Assembly (NCBI GenBank): GCA_002483085.1
Contig: DLHF01000062.1
Span: 22,150 to 86,149 of the forward strand
Length of the DNA stretch: 64,000 bases
Origin: Ignavibacteria bacterium UBA7675
Lineage (GTDB): Bacteria > Bacteroidota > Ignavibacteria > Kapaibacteriales > UB7675
Reading direction: 5' to 3'
Both the position numbers and the translations under genes were made by a program. This document shows, piece by piece, positions 1 through 10,099 of the stretch (position 1 is its first letter; each line of letters begins with the position of its first letter). The notes under the pieces were generated by a model. That model was not told where the DNA came from. It ran no database searches and saw only the letters and a program-made list of their open reading frames with translations.

Positions 1-3000
1 AACTGTCTGAGCGATGTACGATGAATCGCCCGTCGTCAAGAACCACGAGCCAACTACAACATTTTTATTAATTGCAAATTCATCGTTGTAGATACCCGGG
101 CAGATGAGCACGGTATCGCCTTCGGACGCAAGGTCGATAGCGAGTTCAACCTCTGCCAGTGGTGCCGATTCCGACCCCGTACCCGTAACATTGCTGCCGG
201 AGCTACACACATAGAACAGCGGGCCGGGATGGTAAATACGCACCGCCAACGTTTCAGCAACGGCGCAGCCAAGAGCTGTAGCAGCAGTTACAACAACGGT
301 ACCGCTGTAAGTGTCGTTCCATGCCACAGTTACACTATTGCCGGAGGACGAAACGACTGAGCCGTTTACGGCACTCCATGCGTAGGTGACGCCCGTGGTA
401 GAAGCAGCAGTATAGACATACTGAGCACCGCCAGAGAACACCACGCTCTCGCCAGCAATCACAGGAGCAACCATCACAGGATCGCTGTAGATGGTGACAG
501 TCGCCGTTGTAGGCGCGTTGCAAGTCGCCGTAGAAACCGTGTAGGTAAAGGTATCTACACCACTGAATACGCTATCTGCGGTGTACACGAGGAACAAGCC
601 ATCCATTCCATACGATACAGTACCGCGCGTACCTTGTGTGTAGGACACAATCAGGGGCGTATTTTCAAAAATATCTTCGTCGTTAGCCAGTACATCGATT
701 GTTACCGGATCGCCATCGCAAATAATTTGTTCATCGTTCATGCTGATAACCGAGCTCGCAGGCAAATCCAGCGCGTTCTCGTAGGCGCCCATGTCGGGAG
801 TTGCACCACGTGTTGTATGCTCGATATCTGCCAGCGGAGCTGTTACAACTACACTGGCAATGGTAACAGTTGTCGTACCGGCGCCAATAGCCGGGCTGTA
901 GTTCTGCAGATGCAGATTGCCAGATGTCGTCGGTGCAAAGCTGGGATCGGTTGCATCTACAAAGCGCGGGTCGCAGCCAATGTTATCCACCGCCTCAGTC
1001 ATCGAGGCCTCTGGATTAATAATGCTGTTGTACAACCGAGCTTCTGACGACATGCAAAGGAGGATATCGTCATTGCTGATATCTGCATGATTACCCCACA
1101 CAATGCCATTCATCATTCGCAGTGTTGTAGCGCTCAGCAGTATAGCGCCGCCATTATCCTCGGTCTTATTGCCAGTAATCGTTGTATTTTTCACGACAAC
1201 GGAGGGGCACAATTCTGCATAGAGACCGCCGCCACCGCCACAATCTGTCAGGTAGGTGGTTCTTGCAAAGTTTCCGCTTAGCAGCGTGTTTTCAAACACA
1301 GCATCTGTCGTTGTAAGAAAGATACCGCCACCGCCATATCCTGCACCAGCATTGCCGCGTACTTCCATATTGCTCATAATAGCAGCCAGATCGCGGAGGT
1401 ACAATCCTCCACCTGAACCGCTCGCGCTGTTGTCCGCGACAGAGAGATTGGAGAGCAACACATCAGCATCAGTAGCACCATCAATGTACAAACCACCGCC
1501 ATCGGCACCTGATCTGTTGCTGCGCACTACGGTACTATCAATAGAAGGCGCCGAATCGACGATATATAGACCACCGCCATTGGCATCGGACGAGTTATCC
1601 AGCACTGTGGTGTTCGATATAACAACGTCTGCCTCTACCATAGCGAGGCCGCCGCCGTTTGCGGCGTAGTTTTGCTGGATCGTCAGCCCTACTACCTGCG
1701 GGAAGTTCTCGTCGCTATCGCCACCAAAAATGGAAATACCACCACCCTGGCTGCCGCAAGAGTTGTCGTGAAGCGTCATATTCGACAGCCGAGGAGCCGA
1801 TTCCAAAAGTCTTATTCCACCGCCGTGCCGTCCGGCTGTGTTCCACTCAATAGTAGCATCAAAATAACCGAGCTGTCTGCCATTGAACATACTGGGAAGA
1901 GGGGGGAGTGTGCCTTCGGCTGAAGGCATACGGGGCGCATTGAGATCATACTGCTGAAGGATAGCACCGCCGTCTAAGCTCTGTGCCTCGTTATACGAAA
2001 AAGTAGCACCTGTAGAATATACTGCGCTGTAGTCAACAAATATTCCACCGCCGGATTGGTTAGCGATGTTGCTATAGACTACTGTAGAATCTACAATGAG
2101 GGATGCATCTTTTACATACAGCCCGCCGCCCTTGCTCGCGGTGTTCGTTGATAGTGTAGAATTGGACAATGCTATTGCCGTATTCCGTAGGAACAGGCCA
2201 CCACCATTGCTATTGGCACCGTTGCCCGTGAACTCCATATTGCTATAGCCAAGCGTGTAGCCTTCAAACTCTGTCGGTAGGTCGCCTATGCCGTCATAAG
2301 GATATTCCTGGTAAACACCACCACCGCTGCTGGATGAATTATTGTTTACCTGTGTATGAGCGGCGTAGACATCGCTACTGGCCAGATGTATACCACCACC
2401 GCCATCCACAGAAGAATTATTATTGACAAAACAGCTATCCACTAATACTTGCGACGACCCGGCATACAATCCGCCGCCATCGGCATCCGCTGTGTTGTGG
2501 TTGATTGTGCTGTTCAATACGCTCAGCGATACATTCTGTAGGTACAAACCGCCGCCATTATAGGCCACGCTGTTGTTTTCGATGTATGCGGCTCGGTAGC
2601 CAAGGCGCCTACCGCTGAATACTTCGGCAGGAAGCGCAGCTACAGGCATCCCGGGCACCATTCCAGTGTACAAACCGTTATGATATACACCGCCGCCATC
2701 GCCATTAAAGTCGATATCGCCTGCAACGCGGTTGGAGCGATAGGAAGTTGAATCCGAATAGATATCGGAGTCTTCAGCCCTCAACCCACCACCACTGCTG
2801 AGTGTCCAATTGTGGGAAACTTCGCTATTTACTAACAAAGCCTGCACAGTACGGAGATACATACCACCGCCGCTGAAGCTCGCTGTATTGTAGTTCATAG
2901 AAGAGGATTCTACCGAAAGCAGAACCACATCACCATAGATACCACCGCCACTCTCGCCAGCCGAGTTGTAGCTGATACTGGAATTGTCCACAGAGACCAA

Positions 3001-4338
3001 GGCTGGTTCTACAGGAGTTGCTGCGGTAGTGGGCATACCGCGTCCACCGCCATTGCCCTGTAAGTAATATCCACCGCCGTTTACTTGGGCATTGTTGGAA
3101 TCTATAACGCAAGAATGTGCACCGATAGCGAGACCATCAAAGAAACTGGGAAGAGCACCGTGTTCCGGCAAAGCAGCGTCTAATGAAGCCTCGTGGTACA
3201 AGCCACCGCCATTGCCCGTATGAGCAGTGTTGCCGCTTATAGTAGTATTGTACAAATAAGGATCGGAGCCAATCAGGTACAAACCGCCGCCGCTGCCATC
3301 GGAAAAGCCAAATCCCATCGCCTCGTTGTTGTTTACTGTCGATTGCGTCAGCTTCAGCGAAGTGAGTACGGCGAAGATTCCACCCCCGTCGGTGCCAGCC
3401 GCATTACCTCTAACGAATGAGCTGTCTAATCCAATACTGCAATAGGATACATAGATACCACCGCCGCCAAAGCTGGAAGCGTCGTTGTCTTCAATAGATA
3501 ATTCGTCGAATTCGCCCTGAACCGAATCCGCATAGATACCACCGCCATAGCCTAATGCTTCGTTGTACTGCACAGCCCAGTCGCGCCCCGCAGGGTTAGC
3601 ATTATTCAGATAGGCACCACCGCCATCCATACTGGCAGCATTGTGCATAATCGAAAGCGATGTAAACTCCGGGCTTCCACCATCTACATACAGACCTCCA
3701 CCACTGTTGGAAGAAGTATTGTACGTCACCGTCATATTGGAACAACTGATACTGCTGTTCTCCATGTAGAGGCCGCCACCATTACCATCAGCGCTGTTGC
3801 CTGTTACAGTCAGGTTGGCCAATACAGCATCTGAACTGGCGAAATACATACCACCGCCATTGCCGGATGCGTGGTTGCCCTGCACTTTTAGGTGGGATAG
3901 GAGAGGACTGGCATTCTCTGTATAGACACCACCACCGAGGACAGCATCCCCGTTGGTAATCGTAAAACCGATAAGCGTGGAGGAAGTAGAAATACTGACA
4001 ACATTGCCACTGGCATTGCCGTTGATAATCGTGTTATCAATATCGCCCGTGCTAGTTGTAAGCAGGAACCGCGAAGCTACAACCAAGCTCTTACCACTGA
4101 TGGTAATATTCTCGGTGTACGTTCCGTTCTCAACCAGAACAGTATCACCACTCACAGTAGAAGATGTCGAAATAGCATACTGGATATCACGCCACGGAGA
4201 GACCTCCGTTCCGGCGTTGCCATTCGAGCCGGTTGTAGCTACATACCGGATGCTTGCCCGCATCCCCGGTGGAAAGGCAACGGCAACCACCGTTGCAAGA
4301 AGAATGAGCATCAGAAAAATATGGCGGCGACTACTCAT
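1..4338 (-). CDS. Giant parallel beta-helix repeat surface protein (5' part, runs off window)
   Basis: The frame from the ATG at 4338 stays open for 1446 codons to base 1, so the stop lies outside the window. An SD-like GGAG lies just upstream of the ATG. The protein starts with a signal peptide (MSSRRHIFLMLILLATVVAV). A pectin-lyase-like start follows (IRYVATTGSNGNAGTEVSPW), then roughly 30 repeats of about 26-30 residues built around N-x-x-x-G-N-G-G-G-[LIM]-Y (about 1200-3960), as in polymorphic outer-membrane-type beta-helices. Toward the left edge come a DMGAYE motif typical of choice-of-anchor Q proteins, a DVLANDED Ig/cadherin-like segment, a PKD-like segment, and a second beta-helix start (GDTVLICPGIYNDEF). 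I infer an exported cell-surface protein, probably with a T9SS domain beyond the edge. The substrate or adhesion role is unknown. Confidence 0.88.
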   Translation of the reverse strand, partial: MSSRRHIFLMLILLATVVAVAFPPGMRASIRYVATTGSNGNAGTEVSPWRDIQYAISTSSTVSGDTVLVENGTYTENITISGKSLVVASRFLLTTSTGDIDNTIINGNASGNVVSISTSSTLIGFTITNGDAVLGGGVYTENASPLLSHLKVQGNHASGNGGGMYFASSDAVLANLTVTGNSADGNGGGLYMENSSISCSNMTVTYNTSSNSGGGLYVDGGSPEFTSLSIMHNAASMDGGGAYLNNANPAGRDWAVQYNEALGYGGGIYADSVQGEFDELSIEDNDASSFGGGGIYVSYCSIGLDSSFVRGNAAGTDGGGIFAVLTSLKLTQSTVNNNEAMGFGFSDGSGGGLYLIGSDPYLYNTTISGNTAHTGNGGGLYHEASLDAALPEHGALPSFFDGLAIGAHSCVIDSNNAQVNGGGYYLQGNGGGRGMPTTAATPVEPALVSVDNSSISYNSAGESGGGIYGDVVLLSVESSSMNYNTASFSGGGMYLRTVQALLVNSEVSHNWTLSSGGGLRAEDSDIYSDSTSYRSNRVAGDIDFNGDGGGVYHNGLYTGMVPGMPVAALPAEVFSGRRLGYRAAYIENNSVAYNGGGLYLQNVSLSVLNSTINHNTADADGGGLYAGSSQVLVDSCFVNNNSSVDGGGGIHLASSDVYAAHTQVNNNSSSSGGGVYQEYPYDGIGDLPTEFEGYTLGYSNMEFTGNGANSNGGGLFLRNTAIALSNSTLSTNTASKGGGLYVKDASLIVDSTVVYSNIANQSGGGIFVDYSAVYSTGATFSYNEAQSLDGGAILQQYDLNAPRMPSAEGTLPPLPSMFNGRQLGYFDATIEWNTAGRHGGGIRLLESAPRLSNMTLHDNSCGSQGGGISIFGGDSDENFPQVVGLTIQQNYAANGGGLAMVEADVVISNTTVLDNSSDANGGGLYIVDSAPSIDSTVVRSNRSGADGGGLYIDGATDADVLLSNLSVADNSASGSGGGLYLRDLAAIMSNMEVRGNAGAGYGGGGIFLTTTDAVFENTLLSGNFARTTYLTDCGGGGGLYAELCPSVVVKNTTITGNKTEDNGGAILLSATTLRMMNGIVWGNHADISNDDILLCMSSEARLYNSIINPEASMTEAVDNIGCDPRFVDATDPSFAPTTSGNLHLQNYSPAIGAGTTTVTIASVVVTAPLADIEHTTRGATPDMGAYENALDLPASSVISMNDEQIICDGDPVTIDVLANDEDIFENTPLIVSYTQGTRGTVSYGMDGLFLVYTADSVFSGVDTFTYTVSTATCNAPTTATVTIYSDPVMVAPVIAGESVVFSGGAQYVYTAASTTGVTYAWSAVNGSVVSSSGNSVTVAWNDTYSGTVVVTAATALGCAVAETLAVRIYHPGPLFYVCSSGSNVTGTGSESAPLAEVELAIDLASEGDTVLICPGIYNDEFAINKNVVVGSWFLTTGDSSYIAQTV

Positions 4339-4927
4339 TAACACTCCTGGAATATATTTGGAAATTTTATATACTTCTATGATTATACAGGCATTGTAAA
4401 CAACACACACATTGCACCGATAGCATTCCGGCAACAACAAAGCTACCGAAAAGCTTCCGACTTATTACTACTGAAAAACTACTGCAATTGGGGTATTCTG
4501 TCGCTATTAGGTAAGAGTCGATCATTGGATAAACACACTTCTCTCGCCTTTCTTTCTCATTGCAAGCTATACGGGCACAAAAGAACGCTTTTCCGACAAG
4601 ATTTCCTACTGGCATTACCAATATGTAACATTTTCGGGCGAATTCCCCGATCTCATTACCCACACTTCCATACCTCTGTGCTGTGGCACGGGCAGCTCTG
4701 CCCAAAAGCCTCATCGCTGTCACCGGTCGCAAAAGCCGCTTACCGATGTCCGACCGTACATCGCGGACGAGCTTACTGCACAAACACGGACGTGGAAAGG
4801 GAGCAGGCGGCGGCGCAACGCGGTGGTTCGTCCGCACATCCATCATGACGGCGAGAATAGCGATCAGAAGAGCTTATGATAAATCAGGCCGGGCACACGG
4901 GCAGCGGCAGAAGCGCCACGCCGCATA
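4339..4927. other. Intergenic, contains dispersed repeat copy A
   Basis: This 589-bp gap lies between two minus-strand genes. The part next to 4338 is AT-rich and should hold the promoter of the beta-helix gene. The rest is mostly repeat copy A. Short reading frames on both strands show no family resemblance or start signals. Confidence 0.6.
4681..4916 (+). repeat. Dispersed intergenic repeat, copy A
   Basis: The left end reads TGTGGCACGGGC. The family core TCGCTGTCACCGGTCGCA is at 4714-4731. The right end reads CAGAAGCGC. The right third (AACGCGGTGG, then AGAGCTTATGATAAATCAG and CACACGGGCAG) aligns closely with inverted copy B at 11944-12203. No coding capacity is seen, which suggests a non-autonomous element. 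Confidence 0.7.
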
Positions 4928-5587
4928 TTATTCTTCGGCGATGCCCTGCTGTAGCGCAAACTTTACAAGGCCTGCTGTGTTTTTCACCCCAATCTTGCGG
5001 ATCAGATTTTTGCGATGAGTTTCTACGGTGTACGTGCTAATAAACAGGCGTTCGGCAATCTCGTTGTTGGTCATTTCCTGCGCAATCAGTCTGAGTATTT
5101 CCACTTCGCGCTTTGTAAGCTCGTGAATGGAGGGTTCCGAGCCAATGCGCCGGGAAGACGATTGAGGCATATACTGCTCCATCATTACCGATGCCACCTC
5201 ATTACTAAAATAGGTCTCGCCAGATGCCACTTTGTGAATGGCAGACAGGAGCTCCTGTTTGCCGGTATTTTTCAGTACATAGCCCGCAGCCCCGGCCTTC
5301 AATATCCGCGTAATAAACGAGCGTTCGCTGTGCATAGTAAGCGCGATCACTCTGATCACTGGAAAATGCTTTACAATGTAAGCCGTTGTTTCGATGCCAT
5401 TCATCACTGGCATATTAATATCCATCAAAATGACATCCACCGTTTGCTTCTCCACAAAGGAGATCACATCAGCTCCATTGGAGGCTTCTCCGACTACTAG
5501 AATATCTTCTGTGTCGCGCAATAACGCCCGGATGCCATCCAGTAGCATCTGATGGTCGTCAGCAATCAGTAACCGAATAGGAGCCAT
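4928..5587 (-). CDS. NarL/FixJ-type response regulator
   Basis: The protein has 219 residues with two domains. The receiver domain (about 4-120) has acidic D10 and D11, phospho-acceptor D56 in VILMDINMP, T84, and K106 in GYVLK. A LuxR-type helix-turn-helix lies at about 155-212 (LTKREVEILRLIAQ and IAERLFISTYTVETHRKNL). All receiver residues are intact, so it should be phosphorylated and bind DNA. It lies 108 bp downstream of a HisKA_3-type sensor kinase on the same strand, which is almost certainly its partner. No SD is visible before the ATG. The target genes are unknown; the adjacent beta-helix gene is a plausible but unproven target. Confidence 0.93.
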   Translation of the reverse strand: MAPIRLLIADDHQMLLDGIRALLRDTEDILVVGEASNGADVISFVEKQTVDVILMDINMPVMNGIETTAYIVKHFPVIRVIALTMHSERSFITRILKAGAAGYVLKNTGKQELLSAIHKVASGETYFSNEVASVMMEQYMPQSSSRRIGSEPSIHELTKREVEILRLIAQEMTNNEIAERLFISTYTVETHRKNLIRKIGVKNTAGLVKFALQQGIAEE

Positions 5588-5695
5588 ATGTTTGTATAAA
5601 AGTGGTTAGCCTCGTGCACAAGTATCAGTCTACACCGGTCGTTCATCCGCTAATATCGCTCTGCCGCGCATTATCTGTGCAGAGTTTCTTCTGTT

Positions 5696-8600
5696 CTACT
5701 TAGTTTCTTCGGCAAATGATGCCTGTACAAGCGGAATTTCCACAGCCACAACTGTGCCGCTGTTCGCATGCGAGTCCACACTCATCGAGCCATCGAGAAA
5801 TTGCACGCGCGTCTCTACGCTTTTTAGGCCGAGCCCGCTCTTTTCGTCGTGCCTGATATCTTCTACGGCGAAGCCGCTGCCGTTGTCGTCCACTACTATT
5901 ACTAATCGCTTATAGTGCATAATAAGCTGCGCGCTAATCTCCGAAGCACCGGAATGCCGGAAAGCATTGTTGACGAGTTCTTGGATAATCCGGTAGAGAA
6001 TAATCTCCGTCTGGTGGTCGAGCCGCTGGTAATCGTGTGTGTGAAAAGCGAGCTTCACGGCACTTACGCGGTTAATCATATGAAACATGTCTTCTAATGC
6101 CGGGATGAGTCCAAAATCATACAAAGTATTGGGCATGAGATTGTAAGACACAAGGCTGAGCTCGCGCAGGGCGGAATCTAAAAGTCCCACAGATGTGTGC
6201 AGCAGCTCCTGCTGATCGCTGTCGAGCGTATCGGCTTGGGACTCAAAGGAAGAAAAATTCATTCGAGCAACAGAAAGCATCTGGGCGAGCCCGTCGTGCA
6301 AATCGAGAGCAATTCTCCTTCGCTCTTCTTCCTGCGTGCGGACAATCGCATTCATCAGCGCGCCTTTCTGCTCGTTTATTTTCTTTACAAGCTGCCGATT
6401 TTCCCGGTATTTTGCCAGAATCTGCTTCTCGGCTCGGATGCGCTTGGTAATGTCGTGCCCGGACATCAGAATATGCGTACACTCACCAGTACCAGTAAAA
6501 ACAGGCGTTAGGGTGGTATCAAACATTCGCGGACCTCGTGCAAGTGTAAGTTCCTGCTCGTAGTGCACGGCCTGGCGCTGAGCCACCGCCCGCAAACAGT
6601 GCCGAACAAACTGGGAAAACACCTGCGAACCAAGCACCTGCTCTACTTCCTGCCCGACTAGTTGCTCTGATTCCATTGCCGATAGGCGGAGAAATGCTTG
6701 GTTTACGGTCGTGACAACATACCGCGTGCCATTGCTACATTCTTCCAAAGCGATCAGAATAATTGCATCAGAAACACTATTGTAGATCGTCGACAACCGC
6801 TCTTCGCTTTCGGCAAGAGCTGCTTGCGCCTTTTTACGCGGGGTAACATTTCGCGCCGAACCAAAGATGCACTGCACTCCGCCATTGGCATTGCGATTAA
6901 ATACAGTAATCCATGCGGCAAACCATTGCCACGAGCCATCAGCCGCTTTCAAGCGGAATTCTTCGTTCAGCATCTCGCGATCCGAAACGCGGCGCAGACG
7001 CTCTACGGCGTCGAGTACGCGGTGCCGGTCGTCGGGGTGAAGCAGTCCAATCATCGGGGGCACAGCATCTGCGGCTTTGTAGCCCAAAAGCGTGTAAATA
7101 TTGTGGTTGGCAAATATTCCCTGCCACTGCACAATGTCGAAGAGAAAAAGAAAATCCGGCATCAGCGCGGCGATTCTACCCAAGAAACTCTGCACTTCCT
7201 CGACAAAATCTTTATTTCGGCGCGACTGTCGCCGGTAGGTGCGAATTTCCTTTTTTAGTTCACGCACCGTTACACGATCCACAATATCGTCGACGGCCAG
7301 CGCAGTAAACAGCTCGTCGAACACCCGATAGGGTATATTGCTGCCCAAGCTCGACAAGGCACCGGCTACATCGTTTGATGAATGCGAACCGCGAAGTTTA
7401 TGCACGTCGCACTGCCAACGCCCATAGGCAAAGTAGAGCACACCCATACCTACGAGGTTGTCGATGTATGCTCGAACAGCACGTGGATTACCTTCGGTTC
7501 TTCGCATCACTAATTCGGCAAGCACCAGCGTGTCTTCCAGTGCTTCTCCGAACGTATCTACAATCATTTGGCGTATGTATAAAAGCCCAAGAGGTGATGG
7601 AGCAAACACCTGCACAAGTACTTCGTCCACAAATGTCTTGAAATATCCAGCCAGGTCGATAGTAGCCAAATGGCTATCAATCGTAGCCAAGAGCATGACT
7701 GGATTCCGGGCATTACCGCGCATAGCAGCAGCAAGAGCGCGCAGAAATCGCGGGTGAGCGCAGTGAAGATTATCTACAACAATCGCTATGGGCGACGTAG
7801 CAGCAGCAGCAAGGGCACGGACGAGAGCGGAGTCATCTCCGGTGTCTTTCGTACCAGTAGTATAATAGCCTGTAGGCAGGTCGTGGGCACCGGAACGAGC
7901 CTGTAATTCTTCCACTAAACTATCCAAAGCCAGATAGTCGTCGTCGGCATCGGTGGGCTGAAGTTCTACCGTAATGATATGGGAAAAATCCATCCGTTCC
8001 CCGAATGTATGCCGCACAAGTGCGGATTTCCCTATGCCGGATTCTCCCGTTATCAGCCCAATTTCAGCTCCATCTCCATACGCAACACGCCCGGCAATGT
8101 CTCGCAGAGAGCGTATTTCGGCATCGTGTCCGTACATCGTCGAAGGGAAAACATACCGCGAAGAACGATCCTGCGTTCCTGCGATAATATCCCTGTTCTC
8201 GGGGACAAGATGGGCACATTCGGCCAAGTCGTGCATCAGACCACTTGCACTTTGGTAGCGGTACCCCGGATCGGCGGCAAACAGCATCTTCAGAACAGAG
8301 TGCAAGCACAGAGGAAGTCCTGCTGCTTCTTTTACTGTAGATACATCTATCGCAGTTCCTGCACCTGCCGGTACAGGTGGCACGCCTGTAAGCATTTCGA
8401 GCAGTACCACTCCAAGCGAATAGAAATCGCAGCGGTATTCATTAGTATAGACAGACCTGGCAAATTGTTCCGGCGAAAGATAGGCGAGCATGTAGGGAGC
8501 GGGACCTTGCTCCGTTAGTTCATCGCCGGGCGCAAACGGCAGCAATGGCGGGCCGAGTTGCACCTTTGAAAAATCGTCGCTTACATAGATAGTGGCGGGG

Positions 8601-8953
8601 CATAATGTTTTGTACACAGTATTGCGAGCGTGGATATCTTTTAAAGCCCGCGCTACCCCCGTAGCTACGGTCAAGGCATCTTTTATGGAAAGGGCACCAT
8701 CGCAACGCCTCAGTATATCGCGCAGGGGCATAACACCAGTATCCCTGCTCATCACGAGTATTCTGCCGTCGAGCTCAATGAGTTCGATGATCGGAATAAG
8801 GCAATCGGAAGGAATATGCTGCAAAATCTCGCAGTCGTATTTGAACAGTTCCACACCACCGGGCAGAGCCTGCGTAGTGTCGAGAATACTCAACACCAAA
8901 GCTGTCCTGTTGCCGGACACATCAGCAGCTCCGGTCTGGACCATCTGTTTCAT
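5696..8953 (-). CDS. Pseudokinase-AAA-PAS-histidine kinase sensor
   Basis: This is a 1085-residue multidomain sensor. Residues about 1-250 resemble a Ser/Thr kinase but lack the glycine loop. They have S22 in place of the VAIK lysine, YKTLCPATI in place of H-x-D-x-x-x-x-N, and no DFG; the SPEQ and CDFYSLG segments remain. Next comes an AAA-type ATPase with Walker A GESGIGKSA and a Walker B-like IAIVVDN, then one or two PAS domains (about 600-850). The C-terminus is a HisKA_3 transmitter with H886 in RIALDLHDG, an N-box (ELVNNAFRH) and a G-box (SGLGLKS). An in-frame TAG lies five codons upstream of the ATG, so the kinase end is genuinely short. It pairs with the regulator at 4928-5587. The signal sensed is unknown; no membrane segment is seen, so it is probably cytosolic. 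Confidence 0.9.
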   Translation of the reverse strand: MKQMVQTGAADVSGNRTALVLSILDTTQALPGGVELFKYDCEILQHIPSDCLIPIIELIELDGRILVMSRDTGVMPLRDILRRCDGALSIKDALTVATGVARALKDIHARNTVYKTLCPATIYVSDDFSKVQLGPPLLPFAPGDELTEQGPAPYMLAYLSPEQFARSVYTNEYRCDFYSLGVVLLEMLTGVPPVPAGAGTAIDVSTVKEAAGLPLCLHSVLKMLFAADPGYRYQSASGLMHDLAECAHLVPENRDIIAGTQDRSSRYVFPSTMYGHDAEIRSLRDIAGRVAYGDGAEIGLITGESGIGKSALVRHTFGERMDFSHIITVELQPTDADDDYLALDSLVEELQARSGAHDLPTGYYTTGTKDTGDDSALVRALAAAATSPIAIVVDNLHCAHPRFLRALAAAMRGNARNPVMLLATIDSHLATIDLAGYFKTFVDEVLVQVFAPSPLGLLYIRQMIVDTFGEALEDTLVLAELVMRRTEGNPRAVRAYIDNLVGMGVLYFAYGRWQCDVHKLRGSHSSNDVAGALSSLGSNIPYRVFDELFTALAVDDIVDRVTVRELKKEIRTYRRQSRRNKDFVEEVQSFLGRIAALMPDFLFLFDIVQWQGIFANHNIYTLLGYKAADAVPPMIGLLHPDDRHRVLDAVERLRRVSDREMLNEEFRLKAADGSWQWFAAWITVFNRNANGGVQCIFGSARNVTPRKKAQAALAESEERLSTIYNSVSDAIILIALEECSNGTRYVVTTVNQAFLRLSAMESEQLVGQEVEQVLGSQVFSQFVRHCLRAVAQRQAVHYEQELTLARGPRMFDTTLTPVFTGTGECTHILMSGHDITKRIRAEKQILAKYRENRQLVKKINEQKGALMNAIVRTQEEERRRIALDLHDGLAQMLSVARMNFSSFESQADTLDSDQQELLHTSVGLLDSALRELSLVSYNLMPNTLYDFGLIPALEDMFHMINRVSAVKLAFHTHDYQRLDHQTEIILYRIIQELVNNAFRHSGASEISAQLIMHYKRLVIVVDDNGSGFAVEDIRHDEKSGLGLKSVETRVQFLDGSMSVDSHANSGTVVAVEIPLVQASFAEETK

Positions 8954-9481
8954 GTCGCGACGCCTCTATCGGATACGTGGATGCCATACCTGTACACACA
9001 AATAATAAGATACCTGAAACACTACAACAATACCATTTCAAAATTAGCCCTACATAGGAAATACCCATTTTCTGGTATATTGAGCATATAGCCGCTTTTG
9101 TGTATTTTTTTTGTTGCAGTCTTGTGCGATTTTGTGCTTCTGGTATTATTCAATCAGGTACCGACAACTGGAACCCGCAATCGAACACAATCAACATGGC
9201 AAAAAAAAGAATACGCAGAGGTGCACGCCAATACACCGCTACGTATTCGGAACCAATCATATAGGAGAACACGACTGGTGACGCCAACCTACGAAAATGC
9301 ACGGCAAAAACCAATCGGCTCCACGGGTTCTCCAAGCTGCACAGCCATCACAGGCGTACAGCCCACAAAGGTAATAGAGCGTTTTTTTAGCACGGAATTT
9401 GCTTCGGACAAGAGATACGACTGCTACAATACGTTCGCCTCTACTATGCGATAGTCGTGTAGAGCTTATTTTTGAACAGCG
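8954..9481. other. Divergent intergenic region
   Basis: This 528-bp AT-rich gap separates the minus-strand sensor kinase from plus-strand yqgE and should hold promoters for both. The only coding-like item is a 22-codon frame at 9196-9264 (MAKKRIRRGARQY...), basic like a small ribosomal or nucleoid peptide but without a strong SD. The longer 118-codon frame over 9098-9454 has no protein-like features. Confidence 0.5.
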
Positions 9482-10045
9482 ATGAATATTTCACATCATA
9501 CTATACCCTCACAGGGGAAAATTCTGCTGGCAGACCCGTTTATGTCCAACCCCTCGTTTCGGCGATCAGTGGTATTTCTGGCGGAATACGGGCCTGCAGG
9601 TTCGGTTGGCTTTGTGCTAAACAGGCCCACCGACTTCATGTTTAATGATATTGTAGAAGGGTTTCCACATTTCCCCGCGCGGGTGTATCTCGGCGGTCCA
9701 GTAGAAAGCGGGAATCTCCATTTTCTTCATCGCATACCCAATCTCCCGGAAAGCTATGAAGCAGGCAAAGGCATTTACTGGGGCGGTAGCCTCGATGCGC
9801 TGCGGGAGATGATGGATGCAGGCTCTCTGTCGCCGTCGGATGTCCGCTTCTTTATCGGCTATTCAGGATGGGAGCCCAATCAGCTCGATGAGGAATTATC
9901 GCAGAAGAACTGGATCATTGCTCCTGGTAATCGACCCTTCATCTTTAGCGATCAGCCCGCTTCGCTGTGGAGCCGCCTGATGAAATCGCTTGGCGAAGAG
10001 TACGCCCTGCTCGTGCACTCTCCGCGACATCCTTCGCTCAATTAA
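9482..10045 (+). CDS. yqgE: YqgE/AlgH family protein (UPF0301)
   Basis: This 187-residue protein has the full family pattern: an N-terminal G-x-[IL]-L-[IL]-A-x-P stretch (GKILLADPFMSNPSFRRSVV), then GFVLNRPT, VYLGGPVE, and FIGYSGWEPNQLDEEL. The length is normal for the family. The molecular role of UPF0301 is not established; it has been linked to regulation (AlgH in Pseudomonas). It is a single-gene unit and ends at a hairpin shared with convergent pepF. Confidence 0.93.
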   Translation: MNISHHTIPSQGKILLADPFMSNPSFRRSVVFLAEYGPAGSVGFVLNRPTDFMFNDIVEGFPHFPARVYLGGPVESGNLHFLHRIPNLPESYEAGKGIYWGGSLDALREMMDAGSLSPSDVRFFIGYSGWEPNQLDEELSQKNWIIAPGNRPFIFSDQPASLWSRLMKSLGEEYALLVHSPRHPSLN

Positions 10046-10047
10046 CG

Positions 10048-10082
10048 ACAAAAGGAGCTCCTGGCTGGAAGCTCCTTTTGTG
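10048..10082. terminator. Bidirectional terminator between yqgE and pepF
   Basis: An 11-bp inverted repeat (ACAAAAGGAGC / GCTCCTTTTGT) lies between the two convergent stop codons. The A- and T-rich stem ends would supply U-tracts in both directions. Confidence 0.75.
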
Positions 10083-10099
10083 TTTTCTCTGCTTTGCCC

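Noticed and set aside
9196..9264. 22-codon basic frame MAKKRIRRGARQY...
   Set aside because: It resembles a ribosomal-type peptide but is too short and has no strong SD; not supported as a gene.
9098..9454. 118-codon frame between the sensor kinase and yqgE
   Set aside because: It has no SD, domain or composition typical of a protein; the region is an AT-rich divergent promoter gap.
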